A stretch of DNA of 64,000 bases, taken from Woeseiaceae bacterium (GTDB lineage Bacteria; Pseudomonadota; Gammaproteobacteria; Steroidobacterales; Woeseiaceae). Shown here piece after piece: positions 7,990 to 18,090 of the stretch (positions are counted from its first letter, which is position 1; each line of letters starts with the position of its first letter). The notes under the pieces were generated by a model. It saw only the letters and a list, made by a program, of their open reading frames with translations, had not been told where the DNA came from and searched no databases. The stretch is taken from assembly GCA_028277185.1 (NCBI GenBank), contig JANQGQ010000028.1, forward strand, positions 1 through 64,000. The letters are read 5' to 3'. Both the position numbers and the translations under genes were made by a program.

Positions 7990-8859
7990 TCAAGCGCCGG
8001 AAGCGCCCTTCTGTTTCTTGTGCGCATCGGACGCGACAGAAGCGAGGTCCTCATAGTAGAAGGTCGCGACGTGTAGGCAAGCCGTAGGCTCATCAGAGAA
8101 CTCGGCGTCAGGGTCTTTGACTGCCTCGTAAGAGGCGAAGACATCGTCAATCGCCTCAGCGAAAGCCCTCACTCTGTCCGCGCAGATCCGCCTCAACCTC
8201 GGCACATCCGATACAAGAATCTCTCGCGAATAGGCCGTCTTGTTGGGCATCGTATAGCTTGGCGCATCCGGATTCGTGTTGTGCGCCATGTTCGCCATCA
8301 TTGGATAAGCGGTGTGGACTAACGTACCGACCAGATTGTCGTGAGCCTCAGCCGGGAGGAAAGTACGATTAACCAACGTCAGAGACCCATCTTCATTCTC
8401 TTCAACTGCACCAACTCGCTTAAGCTCCGTACGAATCGCGCCAGGCGGCACATCTCCGCCGGATCTTTTCGCGAGCGCCTCGAACGACCGCTTCCGCCCA
8501 GAAAAGGGTAGCGTAGCGGGTTGCCCAGCCTCGTCGAGGAACTCGTCGTCCACGTACCAATTCCTTATCAAGGTCATGAGCGGAGCATACCGAACGCTAA
8601 CAACCTCTTCACCCGAATTAAGGCTGTCCCGAATTCTCCGAACCTCCTTGCGCGTCATTCCGGTCATAACAGCAACGCGCGAAATATTCGTGGGTCGCCC
8701 TCGTATCCCGTAATCCGCGCTCGCCACGTCGACAAACGCCGTCTTGACTATCTCGTTGAAGTCCTTGTAGCTGACCCCGAAGCGGAGAAGAATCCGCGCC
8801 ATGGGTTTCAGTACGAGGAAGAACGCCTTTAGGATTTCTTTTTGAACAGCATCTTGCAT
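7990..8859 (-). CDS. DUF6502-type protein, paralogue B
   Basis: A 289-residue protein of unknown function, homologous along its length to the product of 6017-6913. Shared landmarks are the N-terminal LKPMARILLRFGVSYKDFNEIVKTAFVDVA, the helix-turn-helix-like ISRVAVMTGMTRKEVRRIRD, an RNWYVDDEFLDEAGQP segment and DVPPGAIRTELKRVGAVEENEDGSLTLVNRTFLP. The C-terminal third (CLHVATFYYEDLASVASDAHKKQKG) is unlike paralogue A. It stands alone, with 130 bp or more on either side, and palindromes lie upstream. Family members are often found near DUF5666-type proteins, as far as I recall, which fits the C-terminal domain of the nearby repeat protein. A regulatory role is inference. Confidence 0.8.
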   Translation of the reverse strand: MQDAVQKEILKAFFLVLKPMARILLRFGVSYKDFNEIVKTAFVDVASADYGIRGRPTNISRVAVMTGMTRKEVRRIRDSLNSGEEVVSVRYAPLMTLIRNWYVDDEFLDEAGQPATLPFSGRKRSFEALAKRSGGDVPPGAIRTELKRVGAVEENEDGSLTLVNRTFLPAEAHDNLVGTLVHTAYPMMANMAHNTNPDAPSYTMPNKTAYSREILVSDVPRLRRICADRVRAFAEAIDDVFASYEAVKDPDAEFSDEPTACLHVATFYYEDLASVASDAHKKQKGASGA

Positions 8860-8889
8860 GGGTCGGGACTATATTTGGGCGGTTTATTA

Positions 8890-8903
8890 ATTTCCATGGA
8901 AAT
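8890..8903. promoter_or_regulatory. 14-bp perfect palindrome upstream of DUF6502 paralogue B
   Basis: ATTTCCATGGAAAT is fully self-complementary and lies about 30 bp upstream of the start at 8859, in the promoter region. It is a candidate operator, possibly for autoregulation. No regulator is identified. Confidence 0.35.
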
Positions 8904-8971
8904 CGGTGTCTTGGGAAAAATAAACCAACACCTAGTAAACGTCAGAAGAATTAGCTAGTTACATTCCCGGC

Positions 8972-8989
8972 CAATTTCTCGAGAAATTG
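8972..8989. promoter_or_regulatory. 18-bp perfect palindrome between ligA and DUF6502 paralogue B
   Basis: CAATTTCTCGAGAAATTG is fully self-complementary, 23 bp past the ligA stop side and 113 bp upstream of the DUF6502-type start. It could be an operator for that gene. It lacks the T-tract of a terminator for ligA. Confidence 0.35.
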
Positions 8990-9012
8990 TGCTAAGCCGC
9001 CGCAGCAAGCGC

Positions 9013-11061
<2,049 letters not shown>

Positions 11062-11065
11062 TCAA

Positions 11066-11785
11066 TCAGCCGGCGATCTGCCGTGCGTGTTCGAAGGCGA
11101 TGATCTCCTCGCGCATGTAGCGCTCGCGCTGGATACTCAAGGTGCTGCCCGACTCGTCGAGCAGGTCCGCCTCCATGGTCTTCGCGATTGCACGCGCCGC
11201 CGCCATCATCAGATCGAAGGCCTCGACCGCCGCCACCGGTCCCGGAAACACGGCAAACAGACTAATGCCCGGAATGGCCTGATCCTTGATGTTAGGCAGA
11301 TCGAAACTGCCCGGCTCCACGAGACTCGCCGCGCTGAAGATCGCGTTGTCGTCGGCATCGCCGTCGTAGCGATGAAAAATCCCGAACTTACCGTGGCGCA
11401 TACCGATGCCGCGCAGGCTGAGTATCAGCTCGTCACCGCGAAACGCCCCGCGATCGCGCGCGACGATGCGCAGTGTGACGATCTTCTGGTCGGCGGGGCT
11501 TGCGGCGACCGGGCTTGCGGCGGCCGGCGGTTCGGTGGTTTCGGGCGGCCCGGGGTCGGGGTCGGCATCCGTATCCGGCGCGATCGAATCGGGCGGCAAC
11601 GGAGGTTCGACCTCGGCCTCGGCCTCCACCACAGGCGCATCGTCAACGGCGCCAAACGAGGGCTCGACGCGATCGTCCGGTAGCTCGTCGCGATCGGTCG
11701 AAGCGGACTCACGACGGCCGTAGAAGTACACGCCCGCGATGACCACGACTCCAACAGCCAGCAGTAACCAGCGCAATCCTTCCAC
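11066..11785 (-). CDS. zipA: Cell division protein ZipA
   Basis: Inner-membrane anchor that tethers FtsZ to the division site. The protein has 239 residues. A single N-terminal transmembrane helix (RWLLLAVGVVVIAGVYFYG, residues 4-22, N-out) is followed by a proline-, acid- and alanine-rich linker of about 80 residues. The C-terminal FtsZ-binding domain follows, with ADQKIVTLRIVARDRGAFRGDELILSLRGIGMRHGKFGIFHR and ISLFAVFPGPVAAVEAFDLMMAAARAIAKTMEADLLDE. It is shorter than E. coli ZipA (328 residues) because the linker is shorter. It sits between smc and ligA on the minus strand, as in many gammaproteobacteria, 24 bp after the smc stop. Confidence 0.95.
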   Translation of the reverse strand: MEGLRWLLLAVGVVVIAGVYFYGRRESASTDRDELPDDRVEPSFGAVDDAPVVEAEAEVEPPLPPDSIAPDTDADPDPGPPETTEPPAAASPVAASPADQKIVTLRIVARDRGAFRGDELILSLRGIGMRHGKFGIFHRYDGDADDNAIFSAASLVEPGSFDLPNIKDQAIPGISLFAVFPGPVAAVEAFDLMMAAARAIAKTMEADLLDESGSTLSIQRERYMREEIIAFEHARQIAG

Positions 11786-11809
11786 GTGCTACACCCGTCG
11801 CCCGTCGGC

Positions 11810-14800
11810 TCAGCTCGCCGCCATTTTCACCGCTTCATCCAGATCGACGGACACGAGACGGGAGACACCGGGTTCCTGCATCGTCACGCCGCTCAGCTGG
11901 CGCGCCATCTCCATCGTGCCCTTGTTGTGGGTAATGAAAACGAACTGAACCCTGTCGGACATCGACTTCACGATATCGCAGAAGCGGCCGACATTGGCGT
12001 CGTCGAGCGGCGCATCGACCTCGTCGAGCATGCAGAACGGCGCCGGGTTCAGCTCGAAAATCGCGAAGACCAGCGCCACGGCCGTTAGGGCCTTCTCGCC
12101 GCCTGAGAGCAGATGGATCGTGCTGTTGCGCTTGCCCGGAGGACGAGCCATTACCGTCACGCCAGCCGCCAGGAGGTCTTCTCCCGTCAACTCGAGGTAC
12201 GCGTGCCCGCCGCCGAAGAGCTGCGGGAACAGACGCTTGAACCCGGCGTTCACCTGCTCGTAGGTCTCGCGGAAACGCGACCGTGTCTCGCGGTCGATCT
12301 TGCGGATGGCGCCCTCGAGAGTCTCGAGGGCGTTGTTCAGGTCTTCAAGCTGCGCATCGAGATAAGCTTTGCGTTCGGTCTGTTCTTTGAACTCATCGAT
12401 CGCCGCCAGATTGATCGGCCCCAGTCGGTCGATCCGCCGCCGCAGGCGCGCAAGACGCTCTTCCCAGTCCTCTATGTTAGCTGCCGGATCGAGCTCCTGG
12501 AGCAACTCATCGAGTTCATGCTCGGTCTGCTCGAGCTGCTCGGCGAATCCTTCGCGGCGCACGCGCAGCTCGCGCAATCCCATCTCCGCTTCGGCGACCG
12601 CAGCGCGCGCATCGCTGACCGATTGCTCGACACTGAGGCGTTTCTGGTCCAGCTCACGGAGCTCCGACTCTACGTTCTCTACTTCGCGGCGCGCCGTCTT
12701 GAGCTCGTCTTCGATGCCGAGGCGTGCCGCCAGCTGCTCCTCGAGCTTCTTGCGGCTTTCCTCGAGCGGTGCCGCGCTGGCGTCGAGTTGCTCGCGTATT
12801 TCGCGCTCGCGCGCCTGGAACTGGGCCAGCTGCGTCTGCATCCGTTTCAGATTTTCGGCAGCGGACTCTTTACTGGAGCGGCGACTCTCGAACTGAATCG
12901 TCATATCCTGAACCGTTCGCCGGTCTTCGCTCGCCCGCTCGCGAACGCGCTCGAGCTCGCCCCGCAACTCATCCCGTTGCGCGGTCAAGGATCCATGTCG
13001 CTTCTCGAGTTCGGCCAGAGCATCGGTCGCCTGTTGATGCTGCCGTTGGGAATCGCGCAGCTGTTCCTTAGCGGCAGCGGTCTCCCGATCGAGGTCCTCG
13101 GATTCCTCGGCGATCGCGACCCGCCGGGCAGTGGCCTGATCCACCTGATAGCGCGCCGCGTCCAAAGCGGCCTTCACCTCGCTGTATTCGGCCAGCAGGG
13201 CCGAAGCGTCTGTCTGCAGCTTCTCGCGACGCTCTTCGAGCTGACCCAGCCGCCCACGCCCGTCACCCATGAGCTTTCGCGCACTCTCGAACCGGGCCTT
13301 GAGTTCGCGAATCTCGTCTTTAAGCCGCCGCATCTCGTGCTCGCGGGACAGGATACCGGCCTTGGCGTCGTTTTCTCGCGCGACGCGAAGCCAGGTTCTG
13401 CCGAGCCAGACGCCATCGGGCGTGATCACGGATTCGTCGTCGCTAAGCAGCTCCCGGACGGACAGCGCCGCATGGAGCGATTCCGCCACCCGTACCCCGG
13501 CCAGCTGCGCGTGGACGGCGTCCGGCGCACCGGTCACCTTTCTCGCGAGTGAGTGCTCGGCGGCCTCGCGCGCGGGCGCTTCCCGGCTGACGAGCGTCAG
13601 GTTACCGCTCCTGAGGTCAGCTATCGATGCAGTCGCCGGTTCCAGCTCGTCGAGGCAGACAGCCTGCAGGTAGTCGCCGAGAACCGTCTCCACGGCGCGC
13701 TCCCAGCCCTGGGCCACATCGAGCGACTGAGCAACCCGGCGATTGGCGTCCAGACTGCGCGCCTCCAGCCACCGGAGTACGGCGTCGTCGCCGCCGCCAA
13801 GCGCTGCCTGCTGCAGCGCTTCCAGCGACGCATAACGCCCCTGCGCTTCCTGCAGCGCCGCCTGGCGTTCGTCGACGAGGCGCGTCAGTTTTCCGTCCTG
13901 CTCCCTGAGCTTGCGAATCTTCTCCGCCGTGTCGGTGAGGTGCCGTTCGAACTCATCGCGCGCCTGCCGCTTGCGCTGCTCGGCACCCGTGAGCTCTTCG
14001 AATCGCTCATGAAGCTCCTTGCGATCGGCCTGCTCCTGAGCCTCGTCGAGCTTACGGCGACGCTCTTGGTAGCTTGCCAGACGGGACTCGATTTGTTCGG
14101 CGCGCGTCTGCTCGACGTTTTGCTGCTGCCGGGCTTCGTTCAGGCGCAGGGCATAGTCGTCCCATTCCTCCTGCCAGGCAGCCAGCGCGGCCTCGGCCCG
14201 TTCGAGGGACGTCGCCGACGCCGCCTCGCTTTCCCGGGCCTGCTCGAGACCCGGCACGAGTTCGTTGAGCGATAGCTCCAGTTGCGCGATTTCGCTTTCG
14301 TCCTTGTCGATATGCTCGACGATTTCGTGCGCACCGCGAGCCGCCTGTTCGATATCGCGTTCCTGCCGCTCGCGAAGATCGCGGGCGTGCTCGATCGACT
14401 GCTCCAGGCGGGCGATTTCCGAGCCGACTTTGTAGTAGCGCCCCTGCACTTCGTTGAACGCGTCGCCGGTTTCGCTCTGCCTGACGCGGAGCTTCTCGAT
14501 ACCCGCTTCGACGCGGCGCTGCTCCGCAATGACGGCCTCCAACCCGTTCTTCCTTTCCGCGACGTCCGACGCCGCCGCCTGCGCCCGGTCGTCGAGGTCT
14601 TTGGTCCGCAGCGCAAGCACCTCGGCCGCCGTCCTGCGTTCCTCGGCTTTGTACTTAGCGTAACGCTCAGCCGTCTTCGCCTGCCGGTCCAGATGCTTGA
14701 TCTGCTTCTCGACCTCGTCGAGAACGTCGAGCAGGCGGTCCAGGTTCTCCTTTGTATGTTTGATGCGGTTCGAGGTTTCGCGGCGCCGCTCTTTGTACTT

Positions 14801-15313
14801 GGAGATCCCCGCGGCCTCTTCGAGAAACACCCGCATGTCTTCGGGTTTCGCCTCGATCAGACGCGAGATCATGCCCTGCTCGATGATCGAGTAACTACGG
14901 GGGCCGAGACCGGTGCCGAGGAATACGCCGGTGATGTCTTTCCGACGGCAGCGCGTTCCGTTCAAAAAGTACGACGACACGCCGTCCCGGGTCACCTCGC
15001 GACGAATCGATATCTCGGCGTACTTCGCGTACTGGCCCTCCAGCGTCGTCTCGGAGTTGTCGAACAACAGCTCCACCGACGCCGCGCCGACTGGCTTTCT
15101 GGCACTGGAGCCGTTGAATATCACGTCGGTGATCGAGTCTCCACGGAGCCGGCTTGCCGAACTCTCGCCCATGACCCAGCGAACCGCGTCGATGACATTG
15201 GACTTCCCGCAACCGTTCGGGCCGACGACCCCCACGAGCGAGCTGGGGAAGTTGATCGTGGTGGGATCCACAAAGGACTTGAAGCCCGCAAGTTTGATCT
15301 TGCTGAGTCGCAT
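11810..15313 (-). CDS. smc: Chromosome segregation protein SMC
   Basis: ATPase core of the SMC-ScpAB condensin. The protein has 1,167 residues, the normal length. The N-terminal head has Walker A (GPNGCGKSNVIDAVRWVMG) and the conserved ASRLRGDSITDVIFNG. A long first coiled coil leads to a hinge around residues 510-650 (LGDYLQAVCLDELEPA, then LLSDDESVITPDGVWLGRTWLR), and the second coiled coil follows. The C-terminal head has the ABC signature LSGGEKALTAVALVFAIF and Walker B (FCMLDEVDAPLDDANVGRF). ScpA and ScpB are encoded at 1-1195. Presence of SMC rather than MukBEF agrees with a gammaproteobacterium outside the enteric group. It is the first gene of smc-zipA-ligA and diverges from dksA. Confidence 0.98.
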   Translation of the reverse strand: MRLSKIKLAGFKSFVDPTTINFPSSLVGVVGPNGCGKSNVIDAVRWVMGESSASRLRGDSITDVIFNGSSARKPVGAASVELLFDNSETTLEGQYAKYAEISIRREVTRDGVSSYFLNGTRCRRKDITGVFLGTGLGPRSYSIIEQGMISRLIEAKPEDMRVFLEEAAGISKYKERRRETSNRIKHTKENLDRLLDVLDEVEKQIKHLDRQAKTAERYAKYKAEERRTAAEVLALRTKDLDDRAQAAASDVAERKNGLEAVIAEQRRVEAGIEKLRVRQSETGDAFNEVQGRYYKVGSEIARLEQSIEHARDLRERQERDIEQAARGAHEIVEHIDKDESEIAQLELSLNELVPGLEQARESEAASATSLERAEAALAAWQEEWDDYALRLNEARQQQNVEQTRAEQIESRLASYQERRRKLDEAQEQADRKELHERFEELTGAEQRKRQARDEFERHLTDTAEKIRKLREQDGKLTRLVDERQAALQEAQGRYASLEALQQAALGGGDDAVLRWLEARSLDANRRVAQSLDVAQGWERAVETVLGDYLQAVCLDELEPATASIADLRSGNLTLVSREAPAREAAEHSLARKVTGAPDAVHAQLAGVRVAESLHAALSVRELLSDDESVITPDGVWLGRTWLRVARENDAKAGILSREHEMRRLKDEIRELKARFESARKLMGDGRGRLGQLEERREKLQTDASALLAEYSEVKAALDAARYQVDQATARRVAIAEESEDLDRETAAAKEQLRDSQRQHQQATDALAELEKRHGSLTAQRDELRGELERVRERASEDRRTVQDMTIQFESRRSSKESAAENLKRMQTQLAQFQAREREIREQLDASAAPLEESRKKLEEQLAARLGIEDELKTARREVENVESELRELDQKRLSVEQSVSDARAAVAEAEMGLRELRVRREGFAEQLEQTEHELDELLQELDPAANIEDWEERLARLRRRIDRLGPINLAAIDEFKEQTERKAYLDAQLEDLNNALETLEGAIRKIDRETRSRFRETYEQVNAGFKRLFPQLFGGGHAYLELTGEDLLAAGVTVMARPPGKRNSTIHLLSGGEKALTAVALVFAIFELNPAPFCMLDEVDAPLDDANVGRFCDIVKSMSDRVQFVFITHNKGTMEMARQLSGVTMQEPGVSRLVSVDLDEAVKMAAS

Positions 15314-15506
15314 AGTGAGTTTAAGGTCGCCCAGAGCCTCAAAAGCGGCTAAGTGTAATGGATATCAGGGGATAAAACACTGACCGTCTCCAGTCGGCGA
15401 CAGCGGCGAACCCGGCCCCGGCCGGTCGCTTCGACCCGGCCGCAAATGCGCTGCGGGGTTCCGCGCAAGCCCCGGAAATGCCCGGTAAATTCGCGGAAAA
15501 ATCGGG

Positions 15507-15535
15507 GTTCCCTGCGCCACCCGGCAATGTATAAT
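15507..15535 (+). promoter_or_regulatory. Promoter of dksA
   Basis: A perfect -10 hexamer TATAAT lies at 15530-15535, 33 bp upstream of the dksA ATG. The -35 region (TTCCCT at 15508-15513) is a weak match. The run of G and C just after the -10 box would make a GC-rich discriminator, which is the feature that makes promoters ppGpp/DksA-sensitive. Autoregulation is therefore possible but inferred. Confidence 0.6.
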
Positions 15536-15568
15536 CCCCGCCTTTTCTCGGTCTGGCAGGAGTATCTG

Positions 15569-16375
15569 ATGGCCGCAAAGAAAGCCGCATCCAAGAAGCG
15601 TAAAGCAGTTTCGAGGAAGAAGACCGCCGCTCGCAAGAAGACGACGGCGAAGCGCAAGCCGGCCGCCACGAAGAAAAAGGTCAGCAAGAAAAAGACGGCG
15701 GCGAAGAAGACCGCAACGAGGAAAAAGAGCAGCGCAAAGAAGGTGAGTTCGAAGAAGAAGGTGACGTCGAAAAAGGTGAGTAAGAAGAAGGCAACCGCGA
15801 GCAAGGCCCGCAAGACGTCGGCGAAGAAGCCGACGGCGCGAAAGCCTGCCGCGAAGAAGGCCGCCAAGGCGAAACCCGCTGCCAGAAAGACGGCCCGGAC
15901 GAAGCCGGCCGCCGGCAGCAAGCGAACCGGCGACGTACTCTCCGGCCCGATCCACGGCATCGCGCCGTACAAGCCCAAGCGTGGCGAAGAGTACATGAGC
16001 GACGAGCAGCTCGAACACTTCCGCAGCATCCTGAATGCCTGGAAGCGCGAACTCATGTACGAAGTGGACAGGACCGTCCATCACATGCAGGACGAGGCCG
16101 CGAACTTCCCGGACCCCAACGACAGAGCCACGCAGGAGTCCGAGTTCGGTCTCGAACTCCGTACCCGCGATCGCGAGCGCAAACTCCTCCGGAAGATCGA
16201 CTCTGCGTTAGCCCGCATCGAGGACGGTACCTACGGCTACTGCGACGAGACCGGCGAAGAGATCGGTCTCAAGCGTCTCGAGGCCCGACCGGTGGCAACC
16301 CTGTGCCTCGAAGCTCAGGAACGCCGGGAGCTCGCCGAGCGTCAATTCCGCGATCGCGACGACCGCTACCGCTAG
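15569..16375 (+). CDS. dksA: RNA polymerase-binding factor DksA with lysine-rich histone-like N-terminal extension and two-cysteine finger
   Basis: DksA binds the RNA polymerase secondary channel and works with ppGpp in the stringent response. The ATG at 15569 follows an AGGAG site. The 268-residue protein has an N-terminal tail of about 120 residues built of AAKK, SKKK and RKPAAKK-type repeats, as in histone H1-like proteins, before a normal DksA core (YMSDEQLEHFRSILNAWKRELM). The coiled-coil tip has the essential D182/D185/A187 (DPNDRA). In the zinc finger, two of four cysteines are replaced: C225-DE-T228 and C246-LE-A249. This is the pattern of zinc-independent, DksA2-like proteins. The tail may bind DNA or RNA nonspecifically. 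Lysine-rich DksA tails are, as I recall, also known in Xanthomonas. gluQ follows after 12 bp. Confidence 0.95.
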   Translation: MAAKKAASKKRKAVSRKKTAARKKTTAKRKPAATKKKVSKKKTAAKKTATRKKSSAKKVSSKKKVTSKKVSKKKATASKARKTSAKKPTARKPAAKKAAKAKPAARKTARTKPAAGSKRTGDVLSGPIHGIAPYKPKRGEEYMSDEQLEHFRSILNAWKRELMYEVDRTVHHMQDEAANFPDPNDRATQESEFGLELRTRDRERKLLRKIDSALARIEDGTYGYCDETGEEIGLKRLEARPVATLCLEAQERRELAERQFRDRDDRYR

Positions 16376-16387
16376 GGAGCCTCGAGC

Positions 16388-17287
16388 ATGCCGCAGCCGG
16401 GCGGCGACACTGGCCGGTTCGCTCCCTCGCCGACCGGCCCCCTGCACTTCGGCTCCCTGCTCGCCGCCGTTGCAAGCTACCTTGACGCGCGCAGCGCTGG
16501 TGCGCGATGGCTGCTGCGAATCGAGGATATCGACCCACCCCGGGAGATGGCCGGCGCGGCGGAATCCATCGTCCGCACGCTGGATGCCTATGGATTCGAG
16601 TGGGACGGCTCCGTCGCCTGGCAACATGAATCCGACGCGGCGCACCGGACAGCCCTCGATGTCCTGATCGAGGCCGGTCACGCTTATCGTTGCGGCTGCT
16701 CCAGAAAAGACCTGGCCGGGCAGCCGAGCGGTCCGCTCGGAACAATTTATCCAGGTACGTGCCGGGGCGGTTCCACAGCTCCCGAGTTCGCCTACCGCGT
16801 CCGCACTGACGCGTCCGCAATCCGCTTTGATGACCTTTTTCAGGGTATCCGCGAGCATCGCCTGGAACCGGAGTCGGGCGACTTCGTCGTCCGTCGCCGC
16901 GATGGGTTGATCGCCTACCAGCTGGCCGTCGTCGTCGACGACGAACTCGCGAACGTAACGCGCGTCGTGCGCGGCATCGATCTGATCGACTCCACGCCGC
17001 GCCAGATCTGGCTGCAGCGCTTGCTTGGGTACCGGACGCCGGCCTACGCTCACATACCGGTCGCGGTTCACCCCGACGGCGACAAGCTGAGCAAACTCAC
17101 CGGCGCCCGGGCGCTCGCGATTGGCGACGCCAGCCGCAACCTGGTTCGCGCGCTGACGGCACTCCGACAAAGTCCTCCGCACGAACTCGAAAGCGCTTCG
17201 GTCGGGACGGTCTGGTCATGGGCGCTGGAACACTGGCAGCCCGATACGCTGGCGGGAATGACCGAGGTCCGCGTTACGGACGACTGA
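16388..17287 (+). CDS. gluQ: Glutamyl-queuosine tRNA(Asp) synthetase
   Basis: Attaches glutamate to queuosine at position 34 of tRNA(Asp). It is a truncated relative of glutamyl-tRNA synthetase that lacks the anticodon-binding domain. The protein has 299 residues, the normal length. Motifs include the FAPSPTGPLHFGSLLAAVASYLDAR HIGH-type region and RWLLRIEDIDPPRE. Zinc ligands are in YRCGCSRKDL and PGTCRGG. The VVDDELANVTRVVRGIDLIDSTPRQIWL segment is present, and the KMSKS-like loop reads KLSKLTGA. It directly follows dksA with a 12-bp gap, the classic gammaproteobacterial dksA-gluQ pair. Confidence 0.95.
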   Translation: MPQPGGDTGRFAPSPTGPLHFGSLLAAVASYLDARSAGARWLLRIEDIDPPREMAGAAESIVRTLDAYGFEWDGSVAWQHESDAAHRTALDVLIEAGHAYRCGCSRKDLAGQPSGPLGTIYPGTCRGGSTAPEFAYRVRTDASAIRFDDLFQGIREHRLEPESGDFVVRRRDGLIAYQLAVVVDDELANVTRVVRGIDLIDSTPRQIWLQRLLGYRTPAYAHIPVAVHPDGDKLSKLTGARALAIGDASRNLVRALTALRQSPPHELESASVGTVWSWALEHWQPDTLAGMTEVRVTDD

Positions 17288-17374
17288 CCGAGCGGCGCCA
17301 ACGTGCCCATTTGGGCGAAATCGGCTATCGTTGGACTTCGAGGCTCCTCCGCCCACCACCGGACAGACGAGCGC

Positions 17375-17914
17375 ATGAGCACGACACGCGTAATCAAGAA
17401 GTACCCGAATCGGCGTCTCTACGATACAGAGGAAAGTCGCTACATCACGCTTGCCGACGTTCGCGACCTCGTTATCAACCAGGTCGATTTCACGATCATC
17501 GACAAAAAGACCGGCGACGACATCACCCGGTCGATCCTGCTGCAGGTGATCAGCGAGCAGGAGGCCCACGGCGAGCCGATCATGAGCAAGGACTTCCTTT
17601 CGCAGGTAATTCGAGCCTACGGAACCGCGATGCCGAGCTTCATGGGCCGTTACCTCGAGCAGAGCCTCGAACTGTTCGTGTCGCAGCAACAGCTGTTTCG
17701 CGGCCAGGTGAAGCGCGTCGTGGGCGTCGACCCCCTCACGCTTGTTGCGGATATGACGCAAAAGAACTTTGCCCGGTTCAGATCGCTTCAGGAGGAGGTT
17801 TTCGATCGTTTCGTCGGTGGCACCGCGACGCCGCCCCCTGCGGGAGACGGCGACGGAACGGCGGCCGACCCGACCCCGGAAAACCCGGAGGACCCGCCAA
17901 AGACGGGCCATTGA
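17375..17914 (+). CDS. phaR: Polyhydroxyalkanoate synthesis repressor PhaR
   Basis: A DNA- and PHA-binding repressor of phasin genes that responds to polymer granules. The chosen ATG at 17375 gives the hallmark N-terminus MSTTRVIKKYPNRRLYDTEESRYITLADVRDLV, the PhaR DNA-binding domain. The middle, QVISEQEAHGEPIMSKDFLSQVIRAYG, is the PHB-accumulation regulatory domain. The 179-residue protein ends in a proline- and acid-rich tail. Upstream in-frame codons back to 17303 do not resemble the family. No phaC, phaP or phaB gene is in the window, so it acts in trans. A hairpin-T-tract lies about 120 bp downstream. Confidence 0.93.
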   Translation: MSTTRVIKKYPNRRLYDTEESRYITLADVRDLVINQVDFTIIDKKTGDDITRSILLQVISEQEAHGEPIMSKDFLSQVIRAYGTAMPSFMGRYLEQSLELFVSQQQLFRGQVKRVVGVDPLTLVADMTQKNFARFRSLQEEVFDRFVGGTATPPPAGDGDGTAADPTPENPEDPPKTGH

Positions 17915-18033
17915 GCGCCCCTCGCGTCTGCTACTTGACAGGTCTCCGGGCCGGATTTAGCGTGGCAGGTGTAGCAGGGATTTGCTCCCCCGCCCCCTGC
18001 TGCAATGCCTGAAGGGGTTTACACTCCACGGCG

Positions 18034-18064
18034 AGCCCCCTGCTAACGCGGGGGGCTTTTTTGT
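18034..18064 (+). terminator. Rho-independent terminator between phaR and the YheT-type gene
   Basis: The arms AGCCCCC (18034-18040) and GGGGGCT (18051-18057) enclose a 10-nt loop and are followed by six T. It lies 120 bp past the phaR stop. A TTGACA at 17936-17941 and a second potential stem (AGCAGGG with CCCTGCT, near 17976-18002) raise the possibility that a short separate RNA ends here rather than phaR mRNA alone. Confidence 0.8.
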
Positions 18065-18090
18065 TGCGCCCAAACGACGGATTGTCGGCT

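Noticed and set aside
12113..15352. Several frames of 240-479 codons opposite smc
   Set aside because: Shadows of the coiled-coil coding sequence. None resembles a known protein.
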